Shown here: one piece after another, positions 29,831-40,263 of the stretch
Numbering within the stretch: position 1 is the stretch's first letter
Layout of the letters: the number at the start of each line of letters is the position of its first letter
Assembly (NCBI GenBank): GCA_024703855.1
Contig: CP087965.1
Location: 3,154,001-3,218,000, forward strand
Length of the DNA stretch: 64,000 nt
Direction: 5' to 3'
Source of the DNA: Polaromonas sp. P2-4
GTDB taxonomy: Bacteria; Pseudomonadota; Gammaproteobacteria; Burkholderiales; Burkholderiaceae_C
Made by a program: the position numbers and the translations under genes
Notes under the pieces: generated by a model
What the model saw: the letters and a program-made list of their open reading frames with translations, nothing else
The model's database searches: none
What the model was told of the DNA's origin: nothing

Positions 29831-29841
29831 GGCTTGCCGCG

Positions 29842-30913
29842 CTAAGACAAGCCGCGCGAATACGCTTGCCTGTAGCCCAGCAAGGTCAAGCCTGTCACTT
29901 GCTTGAACGCGCGGTGCATGGCGGCTTCGTCCGAAAAGCCCAACTCTTGCGCTATCGCCTTGGCCGGCAGCCGACTGCTGGCAAGCCTGTCGCCCACCTG
30001 CTTGAGCTTGACCAAACGCAGCCACGCACCCGCAGACACGCTGGATGCGTCCATGCGACGCGACAAGGTGCGCGCTGAAACACCTATTACCTCGGCAGCG
30101 CCTGCCAGGTCCAGCAGCGAGGCTGGTGTGGCCTGCGCATAGCCCAACAAGCGCTGCCGCAAGGGGTCTTGCAGGGCCGACAACTCCACCGCAGCGAATG
30201 CAGGGTGGACAGTGGCTGGATGGGGCAGCAGCAGCAAATGTTGTACATCTGACAACACGGCAGGCGGTACCTCAGCGCGCAGCACCTCCAGCACCAAGGC
30301 CAAATAGCCATTGGCCGCTGCGGCGGTAATGTGTGATGAGATCAGTGAATTGCCCTTGCCCATATTGCCCATATTGCTATGCATTTCGGAGCGTTTGGCG
30401 ACGACGACACTTTGATGCGGCTGCCACGCCACCTGCGCAAAACAATCCCTCAAATGCTGTTGCTGCCACCAGGTCGCCGTAGCCGTGCAGCCGTCAAGAC
30501 GACCCCGAAGCGGCCACCAAGGCCACCCCCATGCAGTAACTCCACACGGCTGTGCGGGCAGGCAAGCTGCGTAGTTGCGCAATCAGAGGCTGTTGGCTGT
30601 GCAGCATGGCATCTATATCAGCTGCAGACTCCGACCAAAAGCCAGGCACGACCACCACATCGCAGTCTGCCGCTTGACCGTCCTGGGCCGCTTGCAATTG
30701 CAGGCCATCGTGCGTGTGCAGACCTGTGGGCACGGCACTCAGCCACGAGGTGGCAAATCGCTGGCTGCCCAGCCGGCGATTGACGGCGCGCAGCACATCC
30801 GAAATCACCAGCAAGCCCGCAGGCAAGCAGCCCGCATAAAGCATCAGGCCCACGCGCAGTGTTTTGCGCGAGGATGTTTTTGCAGCAGGTTTCATCGAAG
30901 GCGGTTTTGGCAT
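29842..30913 (-). CDS. GlxA-like AraC-family regulator with DJ-1/PfpI domain (frameshifted)
   Basis: About 356 residues. The N-terminal half has VGLMLYAGCLPAGLLVISDVL and VVVVPGFWSES, with SYCMGVALVAASG at the nucleophile-elbow position of DJ-1-like domains. The C-terminal half is an AraC helix-turn-helix pair (VIGVSARTLSRRMD and IAQELGFSDEAAMHRAFKQVTG). A break near 30505 separates the halves. Divergent from the MBL-fold gene at 31004; it probably controls that gene. Confidence 0.82.
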
Positions 30914-31003
30914 GTATCGCAATATTAATGTCAATTTAAGCCATTGTGCGCAACAACTCCCTCTTTCAGAATCCCCTTCATCTCTTGATGAAGGATTCCA
31001 CCC

Positions 31004-31832
31004 ATGCGCATCACTCAGCTTCGCAATGCCACCGTACTCCTGGACTTCAATGCACCCAACCCGGTGCGTTTGTTGGTAGACCCCATGCTGGCGCCGCGCG
31101 GAGCGCTACCCACACTGAAATGGCTCACCACGCAGCGCCAACGCAACCCGCTGGTGGATTTGCCCGATGGCACGCAGACGCTGCTCGATGGCGTGACGCA
31201 CGCCCTCATCACCCATTGCCAGCGGGGTCACTTCGACCACTTGGACGGTGCCGGAAAGAAGTTTCTGCGCGAGCGGCAAATCCCCGTGCTGTGCACCGCA
31301 CACGACGCACCCTATTTGGCCGCGCGTGGGCTCTTGGCTCAAGTTATCGGTGACCAGCCACGCGCCCTTTTTCAACGGGCATATCAGCACCATCGCATGC
31401 GCCCACGGCACGGGCTGGATTGCCAAATTTATGGAGCATGGCGTGGGTTACTTCATAGACGTTCCGGGTGAACCCACGGTCTATATCGCAGGGGATACTG
31501 TGCTCACCATGGAGGTATCTCATGCCGTCAAGCAACGGCGCCCCGACATTTCCATACTGCCCGCAGGCGGTGCGAAATTGGATGCAGGCGCAGAAATTTT
31601 GATGGATGCAAAAGATGTCATGCGAGTCGCTGCCTGGGGCGTGGGCACGGTGATTGCCAACCATCTCGAGGCGCTAGACCACTGCCCCATTAGCCGCCAT
31701 GAAATGCGCTCACTGGCGGTGCAACACGGCGTGGAAAACCGCCTGCTGGTTCCCGATGATGGGCAGAGCTACGAGTTCACTACCGCTGCCGCTTCTGTCG
31801 TTTCTGCTGCTTCTGCATCAAGCAGACAGTGA
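31004..31832 (+). CDS. MBL-fold metallo-hydrolase (frameshifted, altered C-terminus)
   Basis: About 276 residues. THCQRGHFDHLD replaces the usual HxHxDH motif, with only the second His and Asp clear; YIAGDTVLT carries the next metal Asp and IANHLEALDHC a late His. Similar UlaG-like proteins exist. A break near 31350 changes frame. The last 20 codons (TTAAASVVSAASASSRQ) run into the putA tail remnant, so the original C-terminus is probably lost. The AraC regulator lies divergently upstream. Confidence 0.7.
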
Positions 31833-31872
31833 CGGTCAACACCACAGCAACGAGCGGCAACGCGGCGCTACT
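31815..31872 (+). pseudogene. putA: putA C-terminal fragment
   Basis: In the frame AAG CAG ACA GTG the translation is KQTVTVNTTATSGNAALLW, a decayed version of the PutA tail seen at the window start and at 16.8 kb. It overlaps the end of the MBL-fold gene. Confidence 0.65.
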
Positions 31873-31984
31873 GTGGCCACAGCCCGGTGACGGGTTTTTG
31901 ACGGAAAGCCCCTGCAAGCAAGGAGAACGAATGCTCCTGATTGCAGGAGTAGAGTGAACCGTAGCGCCTGATGGCGCTCGTGGT

Positions 31985-32356
31985 TCAGTTGTGAGCGTGA
32001 CTATGTGCTGCTCTCCACAGCTTGAACTTGTCGTAGAGCACGCGCTCCAGGGCCCAGCCGGACATCAAGGTGACCAGCAAGCCTATCGCCAAGGCATTGA
32101 CCAGGCCGTATTGGTGATCCGCATAATTCCAGGCCCAGGGCGAAACCATCAGTCCGATGCCCAGCAAGGCATTGCCCCAGTCATCAATCTGGGTCGGCAA
32201 GAACAGGTCTTCAGACGCCAGAACGATGACGCCAATGCCGACCACCACAGCGCACCAGGCCGCTGACTCCGGCAGTCCCAGAACCAGGGGCGAGATGCAT
32301 AGCCAGAGGCCAGCCCCGATTTCGATTCTGTCCTGCCAACGGTTGAGGGTATCCAT
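31985..32356 (-). CDS. SPW repeat membrane protein
   Basis: A 123-residue protein with about four hydrophobic helices and the SPW-type motifs ISPLVLGLPES and MVSPWAWNYADH. ATG at 32356 (MDTLNRWQDRIEIGAG) matches the usual family start and follows a GAGGTTGT stretch. Function unknown. Confidence 0.82.
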   Translation of the reverse strand: MDTLNRWQDRIEIGAGLWLCISPLVLGLPESAAWCAVVVGIGVIVLASEDLFLPTQIDDWGNALLGIGLMVSPWAWNYADHQYGLVNALAIGLLVTLMSGWALERVLYDKFKLWRAAHSHAHN

Positions 32357-32886
32357 GACAACCTCCGTGTTAAGAGTCAAAGGAATTTCAGTGTAAAACT
32401 CCGGTAAAAACATGCAACAACATGTGGCAGACCCCACTGCTGACGCTGGTTTCTCATTGGCGCGGAACCTGCTGAGGCGCCCGGAATGCAAACGTACCGG
32501 TGTGGGCCGTTGCGGTGCTCATGCAGTGAAAAACAGCCGTGTGATGGGCCGTCCAATGCGGTGATGTCAGCACCTGTCCGGTGCCTGATCGTAGTCAAAC
32601 CAAACAGCCCCGGTGCGTCGCCCATTTCGGCGCCTTCAATCAACAAGCGTGAAACGGTGGGCTTGACTGTTTGCTTGCATGTTGCCTGTCATGCTTGTCA
32701 TGCGGGTTATGTTGTATGGCCTGAAATTTCTGACACGGGTCATCCGGCTCTCGGCTGATTGACCAAACAGGCCGACACATGAAGGCGCGGCAACGAATGT
32801 AAAGATTAATTTCGTTACCTATCTTGCACAAGGGCGAAGGTTTTATTTTTTGCAGACGTAGCATGCGTACTTTTTAAGGACGTCAC
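32357..32886. other. Intergenic gap
   Basis: About 530 bases between the SPW gene and the bactofilin gene. I see no convincing coding frame. An AT-rich tract near 32800-32880 directly before the bactofilin start probably carries its promoter; AAGGA lies at about -9. Confidence 0.45.
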
Positions 32887-33444
32887 ATGGCAACACCGTT
32901 TTTTGGCAAACGAGAGACTGAGACCCCGACCACACCGACCAATCTGCGTCATGGCGCAGCCAGTGGGTATGGCGCTAACTCATCCAGCACGTCACAGTCT
33001 GCGGCTTCCCAGGCTGCCAGCCCGACCAGCAATGCCAAGCCTGCGGGTAATGCTGTTGCCGCTTCAGCGAGCGCCGGTCAAGAAGGTGGAAGCAAGCTGA
33101 CAGTCGGGCCCAACATCAAGCTCAAAGGCGTTGAAATCACCGACTGCGACACGCTGGTCGTTGAAGGCCTGGTTGAGGCCACCATGGACTCACGCGTCAT
33201 CCAGATTGCAGAGCAGGGCGCTTTCAAGGGTTCGGCTGAAATTGATGTGGCGGAAATCCGTGGTGAATTCAATGGCAACCTGACGGTGCGCCAGAAGCTG
33301 GTGATTTATTCCACCGGCAAAGTCACCGGCACCATTCGCTATGGCAAGCTGGTAATTGAAGAAGGCGGCCAACTCTCGGGTGAAATTCACTTCGGTGCAG
33401 TGGCCGACCCCAAAGTTGCCAAGCCTGGGCTACAGGCGGTCTGA
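32887..33444 (+). CDS. Bactofilin (polymer-forming cytoskeletal protein)
   Basis: An intact 185-residue protein. A Ser/Ala/Gly-rich, probably unstructured N-terminal 70 residues precede the beta-helical bactofilin core (LTVGPNIKLKGVEITDCDTL, FKGSAEIDVAEIRGEFNG, KLVIYSTGKVTGTIRYGKL). Bactofilins polymerise into filaments that scaffold envelope processes. Confidence 0.88.
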   Translation: MATPFFGKRETETPTTPTNLRHGAASGYGANSSSTSQSAASQAASPTSNAKPAGNAVAASASAGQEGGSKLTVGPNIKLKGVEITDCDTLVVEGLVEATMDSRVIQIAEQGAFKGSAEIDVAEIRGEFNGNLTVRQKLVIYSTGKVTGTIRYGKLVIEEGGQLSGEIHFGAVADPKVAKPGLQAV

Positions 33445-33611
33445 CACCCAGGTCACCTGGCTTTAAAGAACCTGAACACCACGCGGTATTTGCCGCGGGA
33501 TGTTCCCTCGTCGCCTGCCGTGCTGGTACGGCGATGCGCCAGCGCGGCGGCCGTTCGCACTGCAGCGCCACCAACCAAGACTTGTCAGCCCGGGCCACGC
33601 AGGCGCTGGCT

Positions 33612-33968
33612 TCAGGTGCCGTAAAAGAAGCGCTCTTCAACAATTTTGTTGTCTTGCAGCGTGTAGACGCCCACTTCGTCCATCGTGCGGCGGGCCTGGC
33701 CCTTGGGCGTCACGTCCATGGTGAAGCGCACCACAAACTGGTTTCCATGCACGTAGGGACCTTCGACCTTGACGCTGTGCACCTCGTTATTGGCGTACCA
33801 CCAGACGCCCTTGGCTTGCACTGCGGCGCGACCCTTGGCTTCAGCCATCTCGCCCGTCATGGGCTCGCGCGACACCACCTCGTCGGACCAGAAGCGTTTG
33901 CCCGCCTCTTCAAATTCGCCTTGTTTGCACAGGTCGGTGAAGGCGACTGCTAGTTCTTGCGTTGTCAT
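33612..33968 (-). CDS. SnoaL-like (NTF2-fold) protein
   Basis: A 118-residue protein, MTTQELAVAFTDLCKQGEF to FFYGT. It has the compact alpha+beta cone pattern of the NTF2-like/SnoaL fold, including HGNQFVVRFTMDVTPKG and VGVYTLQDNKIVEERFFY. AAGGAGA precedes ATG 33968. No catalytic role can be assigned. Confidence 0.78.
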   Translation of the reverse strand: MTTQELAVAFTDLCKQGEFEEAGKRFWSDEVVSREPMTGEMAEAKGRAAVQAKGVWWYANNEVHSVKVEGPYVHGNQFVVRFTMDVTPKGQARRTMDEVGVYTLQDNKIVEERFFYGT

Positions 33969-34223
33969 GAAGGTCTCCTTGGGTTGACGGTGAACGGTTG
34001 AAAAACTCATGTTGCCACGGTGCCAATAGCGTGGCAACCGGGCACCACTCGACGGCATCTACAGGCCAGGTCGCATGGCTGCGCCAGCCCGCAAAGGTGC
34101 AAAACTTCGGTCTATTTTGTTTTATTGTGTGTCCGCTGTGTGTCGTGTAAGAGGGCGTTGCGGCGCGTTTTGAGCGCAGATCGTCCGCGCGGACTGGCGC
34201 CAGAATCTGGGCAATTCGGGTGC

Positions 34224-34296
34224 GCCATTTGCCGCCGCGCACCTGAGCGTGCCCCTCTTCGCCGTGGTGCCGCGCAAAGGCTATGAGCCGGCCCTG
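34224..34296 (+). pseudogene. Carboxyltransferase remnant (copy 1)
   Basis: The frame AAHLSVPLFAVVPRKGYEP matches the AAHLSVPYFTVVLRKGYGL of the carboxyltransferase piece near 57.15 kb, with about one base in five changed and an internal deletion. It lies directly before the TetR gene, as the longer fragment does at 57.48 kb. The rest of the roughly 330-base gap after the SnoaL gene holds nothing recognisable. Confidence 0.55.
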
Positions 34297-34304
34297 ACCT
34301 CAGG

Positions 34305-35014
34305 CTACTTTTGCGCTGGCTGCAGGCCGTTGAGCACCAGTCGCGTGATCAGCGCCTGCGCATCGTCGTAGTCCTGAAGCTCCAGACGGGGCTTGCCCAG
34401 CAGCAGCGCAAACTGCGACTCCAGATCGGCATAGGCCTGGGTTACGGCCCAGATGGTGAACATCAGGTGCGTGAAGTTGACCTTTGCGATACGGCCCTGG
34501 CGAGCCCAGCGTTCGAAGGCGCGCACTTCGGTCTTCAGCAGGGGCGCCACCTGGCTGGCGATCACGTCCGCATAGCGTGGCGCCCCGGCAATCACCTCTT
34601 TGGTGAACACCTTCGAACCATTGGGCCGTTCGCGCGAGGAGCGCAGCTTGGCCGCGATGTAGTCGCGCAGTGCCTGCTCGGGATCGTCATGCTCCGACAG
34701 CGCGCCCAAACCGGCCAGCCATTGCGTCAGCACATCGTCAAGCACACGGCGGTACAGCTGTTCCTTGCTCGGAAAGTTGTAGAGCAGGTTGTGGCGGCTG
34801 ATACCGACCGCCGCGGCAATGTTCTCCAGTGAGGCGCCCTCGTAGCCGAACTGCGCGAACTGCTGCTCGGCCTCGCGCAGGATCAGTTGCTCCTTGTGCA
34901 GCCCGCGGCTGCTGCGCGGGGCGCTTGCTTCGCCGGGCCGGCCTGCTCGCCGCTGTCGCGCGCGACGGCGATGTCGCTGGCGGCGCTGGACTTTTTTCTC
35001 AATGCTTTGGTCAT
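34305..35014 (-). CDS. TetR-family regulator, RutR-like (copy 1, frameshifted)
   Basis: About 236 residues. The helix-turn-helix is ENIAAAVGISRHNLLYNFPSK, preceded by HKEQLILREAEQQFAQFGYEG. A break near 34915 separates the first 40 codons (MTKALRKKSSAASDIAVA) from the rest. Both copies stand next to preT and a TACCAnnTGGTA palindrome like the RutR consensus, supporting a pyrimidine-responsive regulator. In this copy the downstream target is destroyed. Confidence 0.8.
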
Positions 35015-35125
35015 GAAGGGATTGTGCGTTGCACCGCGATGTCCGGGCCGGCAAGCCAGCGTGGCGCATCGTCGGGTGGGCTGAATCAGGGTATGCCTGA
35101 ACCGGGTTGTTCGCATTCGGGAAAC

Positions 35126-35155
35126 TACCAGTTGGTAAATTTTACTGGTTGGTAA
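35126..35155. promoter_or_regulatory. TetR/RutR-like operator pair (copy 1)
   Basis: TACCAGTTGGTA (35126-35137) is an imperfect palindrome with TACCA/TGGTA arms, followed at 35142-35155 by TTACTGGTTGGTAA. The known RutR motif in E. coli is TTGACCAnnTGGTCAA. The pair lies between the divergent TetR and preT starts. Confidence 0.6.
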
Positions 35156-35198
35156 ATACTTTTCCCGTGGCCCAGGGTTTGGGCCTCAGGAGATCCTC

Positions 35199-35288
35199 AT
35201 GCGAGTTGGAGTTCCAAAGGAAATCACGGTGTGCGCGCTCGACGAAGGCCGGCGGCGCGCGATCCCTCACGTCATGGCTCGGCACTGA
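35199..35288 (+). CDS. Thirty-codon open frame with PntA/Ald-like start (copy 1)
   Basis: CAGGAG lies 6-7 bases before an ATG that opens MRVGVPKEITVCALDEGRRR and ends after 29 residues. MRVGVPKE is the typical N-terminus of NAD(P) transhydrogenase alpha subunit or alanine dehydrogenase, so it may be a relic. Its good ribosome site and position in the preT leader also permit a leader peptide. Identical in copy 2. Confidence 0.4.
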   Translation: MRVGVPKEITVCALDEGRRRAIPHVMARH

Positions 35289-35321
35289 GCCTTACCCACC
35301 ACAGCCACAAGGAGAAACCCC

Positions 35322-35456
35322 ATGGAGACACCCTCCACCCGTGCCTGCGGCATTCACGCCGCGCGTCTGAATCTGGCCGACTACGCCAAGAACTTCGGCG
35401 ATGCCCATCCGCCGCTGACCCGCGCCCAGGCGCTGATCGAGGCCGAGCGCTGCTAA
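35322..35456 (+). pseudogene. preT: preT 5' fragment (44 codons)
   Basis: Identical to the first 44 codons of the preT gene at 58514, with the same AAGGAG ribosome site, then a TAA created at the junction. It marks the precise right edge of the first direct repeat. Confidence 0.85.
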
Positions 35457-35803
35457 CGGAGTTCCTGCGTCCGTCACTCAGCGACTACCACCTCCCCGAT
35501 CAGGCCGCGGAAGCCAAAGCCAGGGTGTTGCTGGAGAGAGCCCTCACGCCGGCGCAGCGGCGCGATCTGTTCGCCAATCGCTTCTTCTACGTGAAGGGCG
35601 AGAGGTTCACCTATCGCATCCGCGAGGGCCACTCGGGCAACGTTGACGCGCTTGACCCCAGCGGGCGCGTGGTCAGCCGATTCTGCGCCCATCCGTTCGG
35701 CCGAGTTCCGGTTTACGACGTGATGCTCGCGCAGAAGCTATGGATCGAAACCGACGAGAACATGTTTCTGAAGAAGGCGGCGCCGTATCCGCTTCAGTAT
35801 TGA
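35457..35803 (+). pseudogene. 3' part of an unidentified gene
   Basis: About 115 codons open from the repeat junction: LSDYHLPDQAAEAKARVLLE, LANRFFYVKGERFTYRI and VSRFCAHPFGRVPVYDVMLA, ending KKAAPYPLQY. No start codon of its own follows the junction at a sensible place, so its 5' end was probably replaced. I recall similar short hypothetical proteins but no function. Confidence 0.55.
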
Positions 35804-35836
35804 CGTGCGACGCTTCCATCGGTAACCCGGCCACTG

Positions 35837-37763
35837 TCACCCGCGTTCACCAGGGAGCGACACGCGGTGGATCTTGCCGCTGCGGGTGAGCCATTTTGCC
35901 GCGAAGGCCAGACCGGAAAGCGGCTGATGCCCGAACAGCCGGCCCTGCCCCTGGTCCCAGCCGTTCTTCTTCAGGAAAGCGAGGTGCGCAGGCGTGTCGA
36001 TGCCGCAGGCCACGCACGTCAGGCGGAGCCGGCGGGCGAGATCACCTATGCCCAGCAGCATCGCCTGAAGGGTCGCGTCTCTTCCCAAGTCGTGCAGGAA
36101 TGATGCGTCAACCTTAATTTCGTCGCATACAAGGCTGCGCAGATGCGCCACTGAGGAGGTGGCGCCAAACCGGTCGACGGCTAGCCGAAAACCCTTCTTG
36201 CGAAGAGCAGCCATTTCCGCTGCCTCGGGCGCTGGCAGGCGGTCGATGACGCCGACGTGCTGCAGTTCCAGCGTCAGGTGGCGCGCCTCCATGCCGGCAG
36301 CAATGGCGGCGTCGGCTAGGTGACCGAGATCGGTGGGGCGGATGTTGGCCAACGAGGCGCTGATTCCAACCGGGATCGGCTGGAGACCGGCGGCACGCCA
36401 GTTCCGGGCGTGCTTGCTCAGTTCCTCGAATTGCCATTCGAGCAGCGCCACGTCCATTTCGGAACTGCCCGCCAGAGCCGTGAGCTCATCGCCCTCGATG
36501 ATTCGGCCAGAAGCATGCTTCCAGCGCAACACGCTTTGCGCTGCGACCACTCGCCCAGTGGCGAGCCCCACTCGCGGTTCGTAGAGCAGTTCGATCTCGT
36601 CGCGGCTGATTGCGTGTCGAAGCTCGGCACTGAGGTCCAGTCGGCTTTGTGCCAACTCATTGAATTTGGGAGAGAAAAACTCATACCGGTGCGGCCCCGC
36701 CTGCTTGGCGTGGCGCAGGGCGAGCCCGGCGTTGCGGGTCAGGATGTCGGGGTCCATGCCGTCGGTGGGAAACACCGACACCCCTGACGCTGCTGGTGAC
36801 GAATAATTCCGGCGAGCCGCGGCGGCGGAAGCGGACGGTCGCGTCCTCAAGAAGCTTGTTGATGAATGCGGCCGCACTATGCACTCCGTCCATGCGCGGC
36901 ACGATGATTGCGAATTCGTCGCCATCGAAACGATACAGAGTTGGATCGTGATGCTCGGAGCTCAGTTCGCCGCCCCACTCCGTTTGCACGCAGCTGGCTA
37001 ACCGCTTTGAGATTCGTTGGAGCAGTTGATCGCCGATCGAGCGGCCCAGCGCATCGTTGATGCGACCGAGCGCGTCCACGCCAACGTGCAGCAGAGCGCC
37101 GTGATAACCCTCCACCTTGGCGGCAGCTAGAGCGACAGCCACCTCCCGATGGTAGCGCTGCTTGTTCGGCAAGCCGGTCAACCCGTCGTGCTGACTCAGA
37201 TAATCGCGATAGGCGCTCGCAGCCAGTGTGTTGCGGATTCGCAGGCCCAGCTCAGTTGGGTCGACAGGCTTCGACAGGAAGTCCATCGCGCCCATCTCCA
37301 GAGCCTTCAACTTGACGTGTGGATCGATGCTGCTGGTCAACACGATCACCGGCACGTGGCGCAGCACAGGGTCATCCCGCATGGTCGCCAGAATGTCCAA
37401 GCCGCTCACCTTGGGCATGCTCAGATCCAGCAGCAGCACGCCCGGCAACTCCTTGCGCATCATTGGCACCGAAAGCTCGGGGGCGTCAGTGCTCACGAAA
37501 TGTTTGTAACCCGCCTCGACGAGAAAGGCTTCCGTCATTTCGATGTTTAGCACTTCGTCGTCAACCATCATAATCAACGCGTCCGACAAGCCGGCCACCG
37601 AGCTGTGTCGCCACAGCATCTCCTGTGGCGACAGCGCCTCGCAGTGCCTGCTCTGATAGCTTGTCCTCTCCCGCGCGAAGATGGTTGGCTGCGTGGCCAG
37701 AGCGTCTAGCTCCGAATCCCCGCTCATTCGTTCCGTTGGCCTGTTCGTGTCGGTGTATTCCAT
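35837..37763 (-). CDS. Response regulator with degenerate GGDEF and EAL domains (frameshifted)
   Basis: About 641 residues: REC (IMMVDDEVLNIEMTEAF, LLLDLSMPKVSGLDI with the phospho-acceptor Asp, DFLSKPVDP), GGDEF-like (HDGLTGLPNKQRYHREV, RFDGDEFAIIVPR) and EAL-like domain. The diguanylate cyclase signature is DGDEF, and the EAL motif is replaced by AAQSVLRW; the usual DDFGTGYSS is VDRFGATSS. The EAL part is probably inactive and may sense rather than cleave c-di-GMP. A frame break lies near 36790. It follows the hybrid kinase by 21 bases and should be its output. Confidence 0.8.
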
Positions 37764-37784
37764 AGGATGCTCGTTGAGTCTGTG

Positions 37785-40263
37785 TCAGCCGATAGCGATT
37801 TCAGGGATATCGAGTTGGTCCGCCATACGGCTTAGGCGTTGCAAGACCCCCTCAGCCAGCGATGCGTCTCCCGCCTTGGCCGCTGCCTCCATTTCATGAG
37901 CTGGATCGGTGAAGGCGTCGTAGCCCATCGTACCGGCAGCTCCCGCCAGCCAGTGCGCCAGCCGCGCGACTTCGGGTAGATCGCCGGCCTCGACCGCTTC
38001 CTGGGCCTGCCGCAGCTGCTGATGCAGCCGGCCCGCGAACTTTCGGACAATTGGCGCCAGTTTGGCGTTGTCGCGAAGCGCGAGCGGATGGGTCCGGTAA
38101 CCACCTCCGCCTCCGTGGGCTGGATCGTCGTCGAATCAGCCATGACGAACGTTGACTCTTGGGGCGACTCTTGGATCGCAGCCCCCAGCAGTTGCGCGAC
38201 CTGCTGCAGCAGCGCGTCTATATCGATTGGCTTCGTCAGGTAGGCAGTGCAACCAGCCTGCAACACCTCCTCCTGGTAGCCTTTCATCGCATGCGCTGTA
38301 AGCGCTACGACCGGCAAGTCCAAGCCGCGGCGTCTCAGCTCAAGGGTTGCATCATAGCCATCCAGCACAGGCATCTGCATGTCCATCAGCACCAAGTCGT
38401 AGCTGGCCTGCGCAAGCTTGTCCAGCGCCTGCTGACCGTTCTCGGCTTCCTCAACCCAAAGGCCTTGTTCGGTCAGCACCAGCGAGAGCAGCTCGCGGTT
38501 CTCGGCGCCGTCGTCAACCACCAGCACACGGGCCGCCGGGAGACGCCAGCGCTTGCGACTGTCGCCACCGGCGGAACTCGCCGCAGTCACGAATTGCGTC
38601 GCATCGAGCAGCTGTACGCCTGCCAGCGGACTGGTCTCGAAACTGAAGATCATCTTGGTGCCCACGCCCGGTTGGCTGGTAGCTGTGAGTTCGCCACCGA
38701 GCGCGCGTGCAAAGCGGCGGCTGATCGCCAGGCCCAAGCCGGTGCCGCCGAAGCGTCGCGTGATTGATGCATCCGCCTGCGTGAAGGGGTCGAACATGCT
38801 CTCGACCTTCTCCGGCTCTATGCCGATACCGGTGTCGTGCACTTCCACCGTGTAGATGGTGCCGTTGCAGGCAAGCAGCACCTCAACGCCGCCCTTTTCC
38901 GTGAACTTGATGGCGTTGCTAAGCAGGTTGAGCACAACCTGCCGGATGCGCGGGGTCTGACTCCACGCGTTCCGGCACTTGTGTGAGAAGGCGAAGCGAC
39001 AGCTGGATGCCTTTCTCCTCCGCCTTCAGCCGCAGCTCGGCCACTGCCTGTTGGACCAGTTCGTGCGGTGCGCAGGGGATCTTCTCCACGGTCAGCTGCC
39101 CGGACTCGACCTTCGAAAGGTCAAGAATGTCGTTGATCAGCCCCAGCAGGTGCTTGCCGCTGTGGTGAATGGTGTCGAGATAGCGTGAAGATTCGCGTTC
39201 GCTCTTGCCGAAGCCTCGGCGCAGCAGTTCCGTAAAGCCGAGGATGGCGTTCATCGGAGTACGGATCTCGTGGCTCATGTTCGCCAAGAACTCGCTCTTC
39301 GCCCGATTGGCGGCCTCCGCCTCTTCCTTTGCAGAGCGCAATTCCACCCGGCTCTGCTCAAGTAGCGTGATGTCCTCGAGGCTAATGAGAACACCGGAGG
39401 CACGCTTGCCGGTGGTCATGACTGGGGAGCAATTCACCACGAAAGTGCGTTCCTGCCCGTTCGCGTCCTTGAGCTTGATGTGCAGGTCGCGCTGCACGAC
39501 TCCTTGCGAGCGCGGCAGACCATGGAAACGACCCGGGCGTGAGCGGCCGACCTGTCGCATCGAGCCACGCTATCGCGGACACTGGCCCACCCATCAGGTC
39601 TTCGTTCGATTTCCCCAGCAGCTTCACGATGGTCTCGTTGGCGAGCACCACTGTCTGGTTCTGGTCGATGACGACCAAGCCCTCAGTGAGCGAATCCAAT
39701 GCCGAACGCACGCGGCCTGGGATCGCCCGCGAAGGATCGAGGTGGCGCAGGACCCGTGTGAGATAGACGTGAAAGCCAAGGAAACACAGAAGAAAGCAAA
39801 ACGCCAGCAGTGGGATCAACGGAGTCTGCAGCAGGCCCATCAGCCCCGTTGACCTGGTTGGCTGGAACCGGAGTTCCAGTTGCCCCCACGCTCTTCCGCC
39901 AGCTTCTAAATTAACCTGGATTTGCGCGTCGTTCGTGGCCACGCTGTCGATCGGCACCCAGTTTCCCAGGTGGTCGCCGACAGCGATCACCAGCTTGCCG
40001 TCGTGCGACCGCAAGCCGATCGAACGGAGATCCTCGTTGCGCGCTTGCACGAAGCGAAACACATCCTCCAGCGGCCGCGGGTCGACGCTGCTCAGGATGG
40101 CAGTGCTGCTGGCCGCTAGCGACTCCGCCAATCCGATCCGGCCATCGCGGATGGCACTATTGCGGTCCGGCACCAGGCCTAAGAATGAGGCGGCCAGCAG
40201 GACCGTGCTGACCAAGGACACGAGGCCGAGCGAGATATAAGTCCGCGTGTTCAGGATCTTCAT
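37785..40263 (-). CDS. Hybrid sensor histidine kinase (PAS-HisKA-HATPase-REC-Hpt, frameshifted)
   Basis: About 826 residues. Two membrane spans ([20 protein letters not shown] and [17 protein letters not shown]) enclose a periplasmic sensor region. Then come a PAS domain, HisKA ([19 protein letters not shown], phospho-His), HATPase ([28 protein letters not shown]), REC ([15 protein letters not shown]) and a C-terminal Hpt-like part ([16 protein letters not shown]). Breaks lie near 39530, 38950 and 38075. It begins at or overlaps the end of the giant surface-protein gene, so signalling and surface protein are co-transcribed. Confidence 0.85.

Larger units (their letters stand above)
34297..35456. 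repeat. 1.16-kb direct repeat, copy 1
   Basis: Nearly identical to 57489-58648 at a constant offset of 23,192 bases, starting GACCTCAGGCTACT. It includes the complete TetR gene, the operator region, a 30-codon open frame and the first 44 codons of preT. The match ends at the preT break (GCTGCTA|ACGG versus GCTGCTA|CTAC). A few mismatches lie in the first 100 bases and small compensating indels in the TetR N-terminal part. Confidence 0.9.

Noticed and set aside
32377..32646. Minus-strand open frame of 89 codons in the gap before bactofilin
   Set aside because: No ribosome site, no recognisable motif and odd composition; treated as non-coding.
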